This document shows, piece by piece, positions 16,524 through 24,656 of a stretch of DNA of 64,000 nt. The DNA lies in the NCBI GenBank assembly GCA_963740065.1, contig CAVUCS010000001.1:558001-622000 (forward strand). Direction: 5' to 3'. This DNA comes from DASVDE01 sp963740065. Lineage in GTDB: Bacteria; Actinomycetota; Thermoleophilia; Solirubrobacterales; 70-9. Both the position numbers and the translations under genes were made by a program. Below the pieces are notes generated by a model. That model had not been told where the DNA came from, did not search any database, and was given only the letters and a program-made list of their open reading frames with translations. Numbering within the stretch: position 1 is the stretch's first letter; each line of letters begins with the position of its first letter.

Positions 16524-18404
16524 ATGGTCTCATCTCGCCCCGAAGGCGGGCAACGGCGTCGCCATCACCTTGATGCGATTCGCGTCTCGGCGATCCTCTT
16601 GCTGATCCCGTATCACGCGGCGCGCTATATCCAGAAGGGCGTCGGGGAAAACAGGCCGGTCGATGCTGCCGTCTGGTTCGTCCATGCCTGGCACATGCCT
16701 CTGTTCTTTGCGATTTCGGGCTTTCTTTTTGCCAGTGTTCTGAGGAGGTCCAGCGCTGCCAGACAGGTTCGCTCTCGGCTTCGACGACTGGGCGTGCCTC
16801 TGGTCATCGGGATGTTGACGGTGGTGCCACTCGCCAACTTCTTCGTGATCCAGGCAGCGGCAATCTGGCCGCGCTACCAGAAGATCCCGGCCAAGCGCGA
16901 GCTGACTTTCGACCACGTCTTCAACCTGACCCCCCAGCACCTGTGGTTCATCGCCTACCTGCTGGTGATCTCCCTGGCCGCGATCGGAGTGTGGTTGGCG
17001 ATTCAGCAGGCGCCTAGGGTGGGGGAGACGATCAAGCGCTGCTTTCGCGCGCTGATGAAGTCATGGTGGGGAGTGCCGGCCCTTGCTTCGCTCTCAGCCC
17101 TGATCCTGATTACGAAGGCCGGGTGGGTCGCCGGCGGGACCATGTCGGACTCGTTGATTCCGGTCCCGACCCTGTTCGCATATTTCAGCCTCTTCTTCGC
17201 CTTCGGCTGGTTGCTCAGCAGCCAAGACGACCTTCTCGACGTGCTCAAGCGGGGGGCTTGGCTGAGGTTCGCGGCGGGGCTGTTGATCGCGATTCCAGCC
17301 TTCGCCCTCTTCTACGACAACGCTGACTTCACCGGGAACGTCGGCACAGCCGGAGTCCTGGCCGGAGATAGTCAGTTAAGGCCCTTGGGCCTGTTCGCGG
17401 TTGGGCTCGTTTGCTGGCTGATGTTGTTCGGGGTGTGGGGGCTTCTCGCCCGATATGTGAACAAGGAGTCGCGCGTTTTGCGTTATCTCGCAGCCGCAAG
17501 CTTCTGGATCTATCTCGTCCACATTCCCTTCCTCGTCGCAATCCAGAGTTCACTCGCCCAGACCCACCTGGAGGTCGTGCTTCGCTACACCCTGACCGTT
17601 ACCGGCACCTTGGCCCTGGCGATTGGGAGCTATGCCCTCGTGCGGGGCGGTCGTAGGCTTTGGATCAGGATTTTGCGACGACCTGGCGCAAAGCGGCTGC
17701 GAACCACCCCGGCGCAGGCGGCGATCCTCGCCGTGACTGTCGCGTTTGCCCTGCAATTGGCCGCGCCCGCCGGAGCCCGCAGTCAAAGAGCGCCGCCCAG
17801 CGGACCGTCGCCACAACTCCTGATGATCCATGGGGGCTCCTTCCTCTTCGACGATCCGCTCTTTGAGGCGAGGACCAAAGCCCTGGCGACCGCCGCCGGC
17901 TTCGTTCCGCACTACGTGAGCTATCCGGTCGGCGATCTCCCCGGAGCCGTCCTGGCCGCCAGGGCGGAAGCGGCGCGATTGCGCGCGCGGTTCGGCCGCG
18001 ATCACGTGTACGCGTACGGTTCCTCCGCCGGAGGGACGCTGGCGGCCCTGCTTGCCGGCGATGGCCTTGTTTCCGCCGCGGTCGCCAAGGCGCCGCCATC
18101 TGATCTGGTCGGTTGGCAATGGCCGCTCGGCGCCTACGGCATCGACTACTACGCCCGGATCGGCGCCGACCCCGCGGCACGTCAACGGCTTTCGCCCTTG
18201 CGCCGCCGGATGAGGCAGCCGCTGCTCGTCGTGCAAGGCCGCCGCGACCGGGTCGTGCCGCTTGCCATGAGCGAAGCGTTCGCGGCCAAGTTTCGCCTCG
18301 TTCGCCTCTGGGTGGTTCCGGGAGGGCACGGCACGGACTGGGTGCGCCCGTGGGTGACGCGGCGGGCAATGCGATGGCTCGCCCGCACCGCCGATCGTCC
18401 ATAA
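16524..18404 (+). CDS. Acyltransferase-3 / alpha-beta hydrolase fusion membrane protein
   Basis: Residues 15-380 form an acyltransferase-3 (OafA-like) membrane domain with about ten helices; H31 in P-Y-H-A-A-R and the W-H-M-P-L-F-F-A-I-S-G-F-L-F block are family hallmarks. After a last hydrophobic helix near residues 399-417 comes an alpha/beta hydrolase domain (430-626) with oxyanion motif H-G-G-S-F, nucleophile S501 in G-S-S-A-G, acid D575 and H602. The hydrolase should therefore lie outside the membrane. The protein could add and remove acyl groups on a surface glycan or lipid; this is inference. The 200 bases upstream show no gene. Confidence 0.85.
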   Translation: MVSSRPEGGQRRRHHLDAIRVSAILLLIPYHAARYIQKGVGENRPVDAAVWFVHAWHMPLFFAISGFLFASVLRRSSAARQVRSRLRRLGVPLVIGMLTVVPLANFFVIQAAAIWPRYQKIPAKRELTFDHVFNLTPQHLWFIAYLLVISLAAIGVWLAIQQAPRVGETIKRCFRALMKSWWGVPALASLSALILITKAGWVAGGTMSDSLIPVPTLFAYFSLFFAFGWLLSSQDDLLDVLKRGAWLRFAAGLLIAIPAFALFYDNADFTGNVGTAGVLAGDSQLRPLGLFAVGLVCWLMLFGVWGLLARYVNKESRVLRYLAAASFWIYLVHIPFLVAIQSSLAQTHLEVVLRYTLTVTGTLALAIGSYALVRGGRRLWIRILRRPGAKRLRTTPAQAAILAVTVAFALQLAAPAGARSQRAPPSGPSPQLLMIHGGSFLFDDPLFEARTKALATAAGFVPHYVSYPVGDLPGAVLAARAEAARLRARFGRDHVYAYGSSAGGTLAALLAGDGLVSAAVAKAPPSDLVGWQWPLGAYGIDYYARIGADPAARQRLSPLRRRMRQPLLVVQGRRDRVVPLAMSEAFAAKFRLVRLWVVPGGHGTDWVRPWVTRRAMRWLARTADRP

Positions 18405-18407
18405 GCT
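18402..18407 (+). promoter_or_regulatory. Possible -10 element (TAAGCT) of the following hydrolase gene
   Basis: TAAGCT overlaps the stop of the fusion gene and lies nine bases before ATG 18417. The spacing is slightly longer than in the best leaderless examples. Confidence 0.3.
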
Positions 18408-18416
18408 GGCGCTTGG

Positions 18417-19310
18417 ATGAAAGCGCGTCTGGCGGTCTGCCTTGGCTTAGGGGCCCTCTTCCTGGGGTGCGGTCAGAGTTCGGCTGAGCCGTTTCGGGCC
18501 CAGGTGCGGTTTGTTCGGACCGATGGCACCAGGATCGCTTGGTACGAGCGCGGGGAGGGGCCGCCGCTGGTGATGCTGATCGGGACCGGGTCGACGATGG
18601 CCGAGTGGGATCCGGCGCTGCTGCGGCTGCTGGCGCGGGAGCATCGCTTGATCCTTTTCGACTACCCCGGGGTGGGGCGGTCCGGGCCGTGGCGTGGGCG
18701 CTCCTTCGACTCGCTCGCTGACGCGACGGCCGGCTTGATGGGCGCGATCAATCTGCCCGAGGCGGATGTTCTCGGTTGGTCGATGGGCGGTTTCGTCGCT
18801 CAGCGTCTGGCGATTGACTACCCGGATCAGGTCTCGCACTTGATCCTGGCCGGGACCAACCCCGGCGGAACTCGAGCGGTCCTCGGCACGAAGAAGGCTC
18901 AGGCGATCGACAGCGATCCCAATCCCTCGGACGCTGACATCTTGCGGGAGCTCTACCCGCCCGACCGCCAGGGCGAGGGTCGCCGGTTTCTGCGCCGCCT
19001 CGAGCGCGCGAGCCAGAGCGGCGAGATCCCAGACGATTTCAAGGTGCCGGCGGCGACCGTTCGAGCTCAGGTCGCGGCCGAGGACCCTTGGCTGCGGAGC
19101 AATCGCAACTACCGTCAGTTGGCAAGCGTCGCGGCGCCCACACTTGCCGCAGCCGGGGCCGACGACCCGGTCGTGCCGCCGCTGAACCTGCGGCGGATCG
19201 CCGACCGGGTCCCTCACTCCAGGTTTGCCGTCTTCCCCGGCGCCCACGCTTTTCTCTTTCAGGCGCGGCGCTCGTTCACGCGGGCCGTCGACCGGTTCCT
19301 GCGCCACTGA
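18417..19310 (+). CDS. Alpha/beta hydrolase lipoprotein
   Basis: The 297-residue protein has a short signal with a lipobox ending at C18 (A-L-F-L-G-C), so it is probably membrane-anchored and extracytoplasmic. The hydrolase fold shows D-Y-P-G-V-G-R-S-G, the nucleophile elbow G-W-S-M-G-G, an acidic residue in A-G-A-D-D-P-V-V and the final histidine in P-G-A-H-A-F. It resembles esterases and haloperoxidase-like enzymes. It follows the fusion protein by 12 bases, placing two surface hydrolases side by side. The substrate is unknown. Confidence 0.85.
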   Translation: MKARLAVCLGLGALFLGCGQSSAEPFRAQVRFVRTDGTRIAWYERGEGPPLVMLIGTGSTMAEWDPALLRLLAREHRLILFDYPGVGRSGPWRGRSFDSLADATAGLMGAINLPEADVLGWSMGGFVAQRLAIDYPDQVSHLILAGTNPGGTRAVLGTKKAQAIDSDPNPSDADILRELYPPDRQGEGRRFLRRLERASQSGEIPDDFKVPAATVRAQVAAEDPWLRSNRNYRQLASVAAPTLAAAGADDPVVPPLNLRRIADRVPHSRFAVFPGAHAFLFQARRSFTRAVDRFLRH

Positions 19311-19329
19311 GCCGGGAAGGCTCAGCCTC

Positions 19330-19335
19330 TACGGT
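19330..19335 (+). promoter_or_regulatory. Putative -10 element (TACGGT) of the metallopeptidase gene
   Basis: TACGGT is followed by six bases and ATG 19342. This supports ATG 19342 as the genuine start even though the frame is broken a few codons later. Confidence 0.5.
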
Positions 19336-19341
19336 TTGGGC

Positions 19342-19672
19342 ATGCCCGACGAGCGGGATCTGGATCGAGTTCGAGTCGTTGGTCGCCGACGCGATCGACG
19401 GGCTGCCTGGCGAATTCCAAAGAGTCCTGGAAACCGTGCCGGTCGTCGTCTCCGACCTTGGCGCGGAGGCTCATGCATATGGCATGTACTTCGGCGACAC
19501 GATCGCCCGGGAGCGCTACGAGGATCGGATCGTCATCTATCGCGACACCCTGGAGCGCGACTTCGGCCACGACCGCGAGCTGTTGGCGAAACAGGTCGAG
19601 CGCACCCTTCGCCATGAGCTTGCCCATCACCTGGGCTGGGATGAGCCAGGCGTAGGCGGCCTCGGCCTCTAA
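19342..19672 (+). pseudogene. MMP/DUF1025-type metallopeptidase, +1 frameshift near the start
   Basis: The body of the protein (F-E-S-L-V-A-D-A-I-D-G-L-P through the zinc motif H-E-L-A-H-H-L-G-W-D-E) is a short minimal-gluzincin-like metallopeptidase of about 110 residues. The only good start, ATG 19342 (M-P-D-E-R-D-L-D-R), is in another frame. Removing one base near 19370 joins D-R to F-E-S-L exactly. TTG 19379 in the main frame is an alternative start that would lose the N-terminal helix. The same +1 defect occurs in other genes here, so an assembly error is a serious possibility. Confidence 0.7.
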
Positions 19673-19750
19673 AACTTCACTTGAGAGCGGGACCCTCCCG
19701 CTAAGGTTGCGCCACAGCATCCCGCTGTTCCGTTCCTGGAAGGAGAGAAG

Positions 19751-20188
19751 TTGAGCGACATCACTGAGATGGGTCCCGTCGATTACCTGTTGGTCGAGTG
19801 GCCCGATCGGCAGCCGACCGGGGAGGCCGCGCCTTATCTGGTTGACCTCGTCGAGCGCGGACTGATTCGGATTCTCGACTTGGTCTTCATGGCCAAGGGC
19901 GAGGACGGCTCCGTCGTTCGGCTCGAGATTGCCGATCTGGGGGACGAGGTCGGTTCCTTCGCCATGTTCGAGGGCGCTTCTTCGGGTCTGCTTTCCGATG
20001 AGGACATGGGAGAGGCCGCGCAGGCGCTCGAGCCGGGGACGTCGGCCGCGCTGCTCGTCTTCGAGAACAGCTGGGCGGCGCCGTTCGCCACCGCCATGCG
20101 CCGCTCCGGCGGCCAGCTGGTCGCCAGCGGACGCATTCCAATCCAAGACATCCTCGCCGCTCTCGACGCGGTCGAGGCGGAAGCCTGA
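19751..20188 (+). CDS. DUF6325 family protein
   Basis: The 145-residue soluble protein matches the actinobacterial DUF6325 pattern: G-P-V-D-Y-L-L-V-E-W-P near the start, a ferredoxin-like alternation of strands and helices, and A-L-L-V-F-E-N-S-W-A-A-P-F in the second half. The start TTG 19751 is chosen because a GGAAGGAG site lies a few bases upstream. It forms a pair with the SHOCT protein 12 bases downstream, a combination that recurs in actinobacteria. Function is unknown. A small 7-base hairpin (19686-19702) precedes it. Confidence 0.8.
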   Translation: MSDITEMGPVDYLLVEWPDRQPTGEAAPYLVDLVERGLIRILDLVFMAKGEDGSVVRLEIADLGDEVGSFAMFEGASSGLLSDEDMGEAAQALEPGTSAALLVFENSWAAPFATAMRRSGGQLVASGRIPIQDILAALDAVEAEA

Positions 20189-20200
20189 GGAGGGACAGAT

Positions 20201-20482
20201 ATGCCTGGTCTGGTTCGAGGAGTCGCGCGGACGGCAGTCATCGCCGGTACCGCCACCGCAGTGAGCAATCGCGTTTCGCGCCGCCAAGGTGAGCGCTGGG
20301 CGCAGCAAGAGGGATACCCCCAGGAGCCCGCGCCCGCCGCACCGGCGCCTGCTCAGGCGGCTCCGCCCGCGGGCGGCGGTTCGATGATCGATCAGCTGAA
20401 GGAGCTCGGCGAGCTGAAAAGCCAAGGAATCCTCACCGAAGAGGAGTTTGAGGCTCAGAAGGCCAAGCTGCTGGCGTCTTAG
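20201..20482 (+). CDS. SHOCT domain small protein
   Basis: This 93-residue protein has an N-terminal basic/hydrophobic helix, a proline-alanine-rich linker (residues 40-60) and a C-terminal SHOCT domain (L-K-E-L-G-E-L-K-S-Q-G-I-L-T-E-E-E-F). SHOCT domains are oligomerisation modules. A GAGGAGGG site precedes ATG 20201. It is probably co-transcribed with the DUF6325 gene and may act as its partner; that is inferred from neighbourhood only. Confidence 0.85.
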   Translation: MPGLVRGVARTAVIAGTATAVSNRVSRRQGERWAQQEGYPQEPAPAAPAPAQAAPPAGGGSMIDQLKELGELKSQGILTEEEFEAQKAKLLAS

Positions 20483-20508
20483 GGTCGATGGTTCGGAGGG
20501 GGCGACTT

Positions 20509-21297
20509 ATGAGGGGCGCTTTGCTTGTGACCGCGTCGCTGGCGCTCTTGGCCCTCCCCGCGTCGGCAAACGCGGCTCTTTGGCTGCAGGCGCCCGGCAG
20601 CCAAATCTACGTGTCCGCGGTGGGGCCGAACCCGGATGACGTCGTGACCGTGTCCGGCGAAGGGGTTGGGCCGGCGGCCGTATATGTGTTCAGCGACCCC
20701 GCCGGCATGACGGTGACCAGCCCTTGCGTGCTGCGCAGCCCGACCGAAGGACAGTGCCCGGCTGAAGGTCGCACGAAGATGACGGTTGAGCTGGGCAATG
20801 GGAAAAATCGGTTTACGCCGCTGCTGTCGGATGCGGGAGAGGGCTTCGCGCTGAGATACGTCAGCGTCAACGGCGGTCGCGAGCGCGATGTCGTCAACCT
20901 GCGGGGCCTGCCCGCGGGTGTGCGCTTCGCGCAGGTACTCGGGGGTAATGGCCCGGATGTGATCTTCGCCGGGCCGGCCAAGATCGATCGCATGAACGGG
21001 GCGTTCGGCGACGACCGGCTGATCGGAGCCGCCGGCCGGGACGTGCAGGTCGGTGGGCCTGACGACGACGTGCTGATCGGCCGCGGAGGGCGCGATCGCC
21101 AGACCGGCGGGACGGGTAGAGACAGGCTCAACGGAGGTGCGGGACCCGATGTCCTCGATGCCGGCAGCGGCGCCGACCTGCTGATCGGTGGGACTGGATT
21201 CGATCAGCTGCTTGGGGGTGGCGGATTCGATCGCGCTCAAGCTCCCGTCACCACTGCCGAGCAGCGCCGGGCGAGATCGGTCGAGCGCTTTCCCTAA
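20509..21297 (+). CDS. Secreted RTX-like calcium-binding repeat protein
   Basis: The 262-residue protein has an N-terminal signal peptide (G-A-L-L-V-T-A-S-L-A-L-L-A-L-P-A-S-A). Its second half has degenerate nonapeptide repeats of the haemolysin type (G-G-P-D-D-D-V-L-I-G, G-G-A-G-P-D-V-L-D, G-G-T-G-F-D-Q-L-L-G-G) that would form a calcium-bound beta-roll. The start ATG 20509 is preferred to ATG 20488 because a GGAGGGGG site lies before it. No catalytic domain is seen, so it is probably a structural or adhesive surface protein. Confidence 0.8.
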   Translation: MRGALLVTASLALLALPASANAALWLQAPGSQIYVSAVGPNPDDVVTVSGEGVGPAAVYVFSDPAGMTVTSPCVLRSPTEGQCPAEGRTKMTVELGNGKNRFTPLLSDAGEGFALRYVSVNGGRERDVVNLRGLPAGVRFAQVLGGNGPDVIFAGPAKIDRMNGAFGDDRLIGAAGRDVQVGGPDDDVLIGRGGRDRQTGGTGRDRLNGGAGPDVLDAGSGADLLIGGTGFDQLLGGGGFDRAQAPVTTAEQRRARSVERFP

Positions 21298-21322
21298 GCG
21301 AGGCGGCGCGCTGAGGGTCACA

Positions 21323-21328
21323 TAGGGT
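21323..21328 (+). promoter_or_regulatory. Putative -10 element (TAGGGT) of the APC permease gene
   Basis: TAGGGT followed by seven bases and GTG 21336 favours this codon over GTG 21327, which lies inside the hexamer. Confidence 0.5.
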
Positions 21329-21335
21329 GGCCCCG

Positions 21336-22685
21336 GTGAGCATCGGGCGCCGACACTTGTTCGTGGCCTTTGCCTTCACGGTGATGGCCGACCCGGTCTC
21401 CTCGGTCGCCTACGCGATCGAGGCGGCGCTGCGGGCGCTCGACGGCAACCCCGCGAGCCTGGTGGCGACGATGGGGCTGGTGGTGGGGATCATCATCGTC
21501 GTCTCGGCTACTTATCACCAGTTGATCGGCCGCTTTCCCTCCGGCGGGGGCGGCCCGGAGGGGATCGCCGAGGCTTTTGGCGAGGGCTGGGCCTTCTTTC
21601 CGCTGGGCGCCCTGCTGGTCGACTTCACCCTGACCGTTGCCGTCAGCAGCGCGGCCGGCGCCGCGGCGGTGATCGCCTATGTCCCGGGGTTGGCCGCGGC
21701 CCGTCTGCTGATCGCGCTGGGGCTCGCCGTTGCCGTCGCCCTCGGGGTGATGCTTGGGCATCGCGGCAGGATCGGCTTTGCACTTGCCACTCAGGCCTTT
21801 TTGCTGGTGGCGGCGGTGGTGATCGTCGCCGGTCTCTTCGCCGAGCCCGCCTCGGTCGCGCCGGGGGCGGGGGCTGGGCATGGCGGAAATCTGCTGGGCA
21901 ACGCCTCCCTGGCCGCCATGCTGACGGCGCTGCCGCTGGGGATGGCCCTGGCCACTGGGGTCGAGGCGCCCTCGAACGCGATCGCCCAGCTTCCACAGTT
22001 GCAAGACCGTGGACGCCGCCGGTTCGGCCGCATGACGCTGTGGTTGATGGTGGCGGTTGTCGGATCCTTGACGCTGTGCTTCGCGGCGCTGGCCGTCCGC
22101 CTTCACGTCGGCCTGCCGGACGGCGATTCAACCCTGCTGGCGGAGGTGGCGCGCCGCGCGGTCGGCGGCGGTCCCGCGTTCGCCTCCTTCCAGGCTCTGA
22201 GCGCGCTGCTCCTGCTCGCCGCCGCCGCCTCGTCCTACCTGGCGGGCTCGGGGGTGCTGAAGGCCCTCGCCGGAATCGGTCAAGACGGTGGGGAGGGGTT
22301 GCTGCCGACGCGATTTCACCGGCAGAATCGCTTTCTGGTGGCGTACTGGGGAGTCATACTCATGCTTGGCGTCGCCGTCGCGATGATCCTCGCCGCGGGC
22401 GGGCATGAGCAGGAGCTGGTCCAGTTCTACGCCGTCTCGGTCTTCGCCAGCTTCCTCGCCGCGACGCTGGGATGCGCTCGACTCTCCATTCGCGATGGAA
22501 GAGGGTTGGCGGCGGCGGTCAATCTGTTCGGAGCTGCTTTGGTGGCGCTCGTCCTCGCGCTCAACCTGACCCGGATGGACTCGGTCATTGCCCTACTCGC
22601 CTCGCTCGCCACGGCTCTCTACCTGTGGCGGGCCTGGGTCGCTCGCGGCCGGCCCGGCGGGGTGGTCGCGGCCGGTACGGGCTAG
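21336..22685 (+). CDS. APC-superfamily amino acid/polyamine permease-like protein
   Basis: About twelve hydrophobic segments fill the 449 residues. The first helix region contains D-P-V-S-S-V-A-Y-A-I-E, similar to the broken TM1 of amino acid permeases, and P-S-G-G-G-G-P-E-G-I follows TM2. It should import amino acids or a related cation with protons or sodium. The start is GTG 21336 from promoter spacing. It converges on the secreted protein gene at 22711. The substrate is not predictable. Confidence 0.8.
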   Translation: MSIGRRHLFVAFAFTVMADPVSSVAYAIEAALRALDGNPASLVATMGLVVGIIIVVSATYHQLIGRFPSGGGGPEGIAEAFGEGWAFFPLGALLVDFTLTVAVSSAAGAAAVIAYVPGLAAARLLIALGLAVAVALGVMLGHRGRIGFALATQAFLLVAAVVIVAGLFAEPASVAPGAGAGHGGNLLGNASLAAMLTALPLGMALATGVEAPSNAIAQLPQLQDRGRRRFGRMTLWLMVAVVGSLTLCFAALAVRLHVGLPDGDSTLLAEVARRAVGGGPAFASFQALSALLLLAAAASSYLAGSGVLKALAGIGQDGGEGLLPTRFHRQNRFLVAYWGVILMLGVAVAMILAAGGHEQELVQFYAVSVFASFLAATLGCARLSIRDGRGLAAAVNLFGAALVALVLALNLTRMDSVIALLASLATALYLWRAWVARGRPGGVVAAGTG

Positions 22686-22710
22686 CGTCGCGCGGGACGG
22701 TCGGAGGCGC

Positions 22711-23511
22711 TTATCGCCTGACCCGGCAGTCGCGGATCAAGGATGTGCTCAGGGTTTGGCCGTTGGAAAAATCGAACGTTCCCTTGGCAAAGGGAAAGGT
22801 CGCGCCCGGGAAGCCGGCCGGCGCGGCGCAGCTGGCGCTGAGGAAGCTGCGCTGCTTGCCCGCGTAGCGGTATCGGCGCCCGATCGTGAGGCTGATGTCG
22901 GTCACATACCCCAGCTCCGAGGCGATGTTCGGCAGCTTGGTGGAGAACAAGGTCCCAAAGGTGCCGCCTCTTCCCTTTGCGATCTTCAACGGAAGGATGA
23001 AGGTCAGCGGGGTGGGGGTGGTGTCGTAGACATGGATGAGGATCGCCTGCTTCCCGCCAGAGCGACCGTTGAAGGCGAGGACCTTGCCACCGGCCGTGAA
23101 TGGGGCGGTGTCCGGGAATGCGACGTTAGCCTTGAGGTGGCCGTGCCCAACCAAAGCGGGGCGGCAGGCGTCGAGCGCTTTCCGGGTGCTGGTCTGTTGC
23201 AGCTGCCCGGCGGTGCAGCGCGGGAGGCCTCGGGTGTACAGCCTGCCCTGGCTGTTGAGGGCGATCGCCAACCGCTCCAGCTCGGGCGGCTGAGTTCCAT
23301 TCAGTGACTTCACGTGCCCTTCGACGTGCACTCTGACCGGCGCCAGCCGCTCACGCGGGAGGGTGCGGGGAAGGATGTCGCCCTGCAGGGCGACGATCAG
23401 ATCGCCCTTACGGGTCAGCTCTCCATGGGCGACGCCGGCGCCGGCGGCCACCGCCACCGCGAGGACCCCGGCGAAGAGCCGAAGCGCGCGTCTTGTGCGT
23501 CGTGGGTTCAC
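22711..23511 (-). CDS. Secreted protein of unknown function
   Basis: The 266-residue protein has an N-terminal signal peptide (R-L-F-A-G-V-L-A-V-A-V-A-A-G-A-G-V-A-H-G) and no other membrane segment. The body is beta-rich, with four cysteines (two in the R-C-T...A-C-R-P region and two near the C-terminus) that could pair outside the cell. I recognise no catalytic motif. It reminds me of a secreted family common in Solirubrobacterales, but I cannot name a domain. Start GTG 23511. Confidence 0.65.
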   Translation of the reverse strand: MNPRRTRRALRLFAGVLAVAVAAGAGVAHGELTRKGDLIVALQGDILPRTLPRERLAPVRVHVEGHVKSLNGTQPPELERLAIALNSQGRLYTRGLPRCTAGQLQQTSTRKALDACRPALVGHGHLKANVAFPDTAPFTAGGKVLAFNGRSGGKQAILIHVYDTTPTPLTFILPLKIAKGRGGTFGTLFSTKLPNIASELGYVTDISLTIGRRYRYAGKQRSFLSASCAAPAGFPGATFPFAKGTFDFSNGQTLSTSLIRDCRVRR

Positions 23512-23563
23512 CCGTCGATGGTCCCACAGGTCCGGTTAAGCGCAGGTTGTGTGGCTGCGGCTC

Positions 23564-24590
23564 TCAGGTGCCGGGTGGGCCGCCGGGGGGCGCCTCGCCC
23601 TCGGGCAGTCCGGCTCCGGGAGCACCGATCGCGAGGCCGTCGGCTTCGGTGATCGCGGTGCCTCTGTAGCAGGAGACCATGTACGGGAAGTCCAGCGTGG
23701 CGACGTAGTGGTAGATGCGCTGCGTCACGCCGTTCCACTCGACGGAGCTGGTGCGCCCGTGGCAGGAATCGAGGTCGGCGCTGGAGAGCATCGTTCCCTT
23801 CGGAGTCGCGCTCGGCGTAGATCCCAAACCCGTCGAGAGCCCAGCCGAGCAGCTCCGACTGCGCGGCGTTCTTCTGTTGGTAGAGGCAGCTGGAAAGCCC
23901 GTGGTAGTGGTACTGGCCGGTTTTCTCGGGATGGGCGTCGCAGCGATCCTGGATCTCGGTCGCCACCGCATCGCGGCCGCCGGCGTCGAAGGCGCTGAAC
24001 AAGGGCACTCCGTTCTTCATCACCCCGACCGTGCCGCCTACGCAGCTTGCCTTGCCGGCGCGCTTGGGGTTGGCGGGCAGCGCCGCCTTCAGCTCATAGC
24101 TGGAGATCGAGTTCGGGTTGCGGTCGTAGGAGTAGGCGGGGTCGGATGAGGAGACCGGGAACTCGCCGGAGGGCTGGGGCGGCAGGCCGTTGCCCTTGAG
24201 GTTGCGTTCACCGCCGGAGACGCTTTGGTTGAACTCGGAGTCCCAGTCGACCTTGCCCTGGACGTAGATCTTCTCGGTCAGGTCCCAGGTGCCGGCGTTG
24301 GCATCGATCCAAGGACCCTGTTCGAAGGCGCCGCTGCCGTTGAAGTCGGAGATGCAGGAGTAGACGTAGCCCTTCCTCGGGCCGCTTTCCTCGTACATGT
24401 CGTCCCCGAGCGGCAACTTGTGGACGTTGACCGGGGTCGCGGTGAAGTTGGCCTGCGTCGTCGTCTCGGTGCTCTTCGCGCCGTTGCTGTAGCCGCCGTC
24501 CGAGGAGCCGCCGCAGCCGCTCAGCAGCGCCACTGCGGCCAGCGGCATCGCCAACGCGATGGTTCCGCGCTTAAAAGTCTTTCCCCGCAC
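23564..24590 (-). pseudogene. YHYH-domain lipoprotein, +1 frameshift
   Basis: GTG 24590 begins a lipoprotein (lipobox A-L-L-S-G-C26). The central region has G-Q-Y-H-Y-H-G-L-S-S-C-L, the YHYH signature, followed by A-L-D-G-F-G-I-Y-A-E-R-D. Around 23805 the coding signal shifts by +1 and resumes with M-L-S-S-A-D-L-D-S-C-H-G, I-Y-H-Y-V-A-T-L-D-F-P-Y and a G-A-P-G-A-G-L-P-E-G tail that stops at 23564. One extra base explains the break. YHYH proteins are secreted and of poorly known function. The unshifted frame runs on to 23508 with unrelated residues. Confidence 0.78.
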
Positions 24591-24656
24591 GATAGGCCGC
24601 AGCGTAAATCACGCTTCGGACCGTTAGGCGAATGTGGCGCCGTTCCGCGGCTTGGC

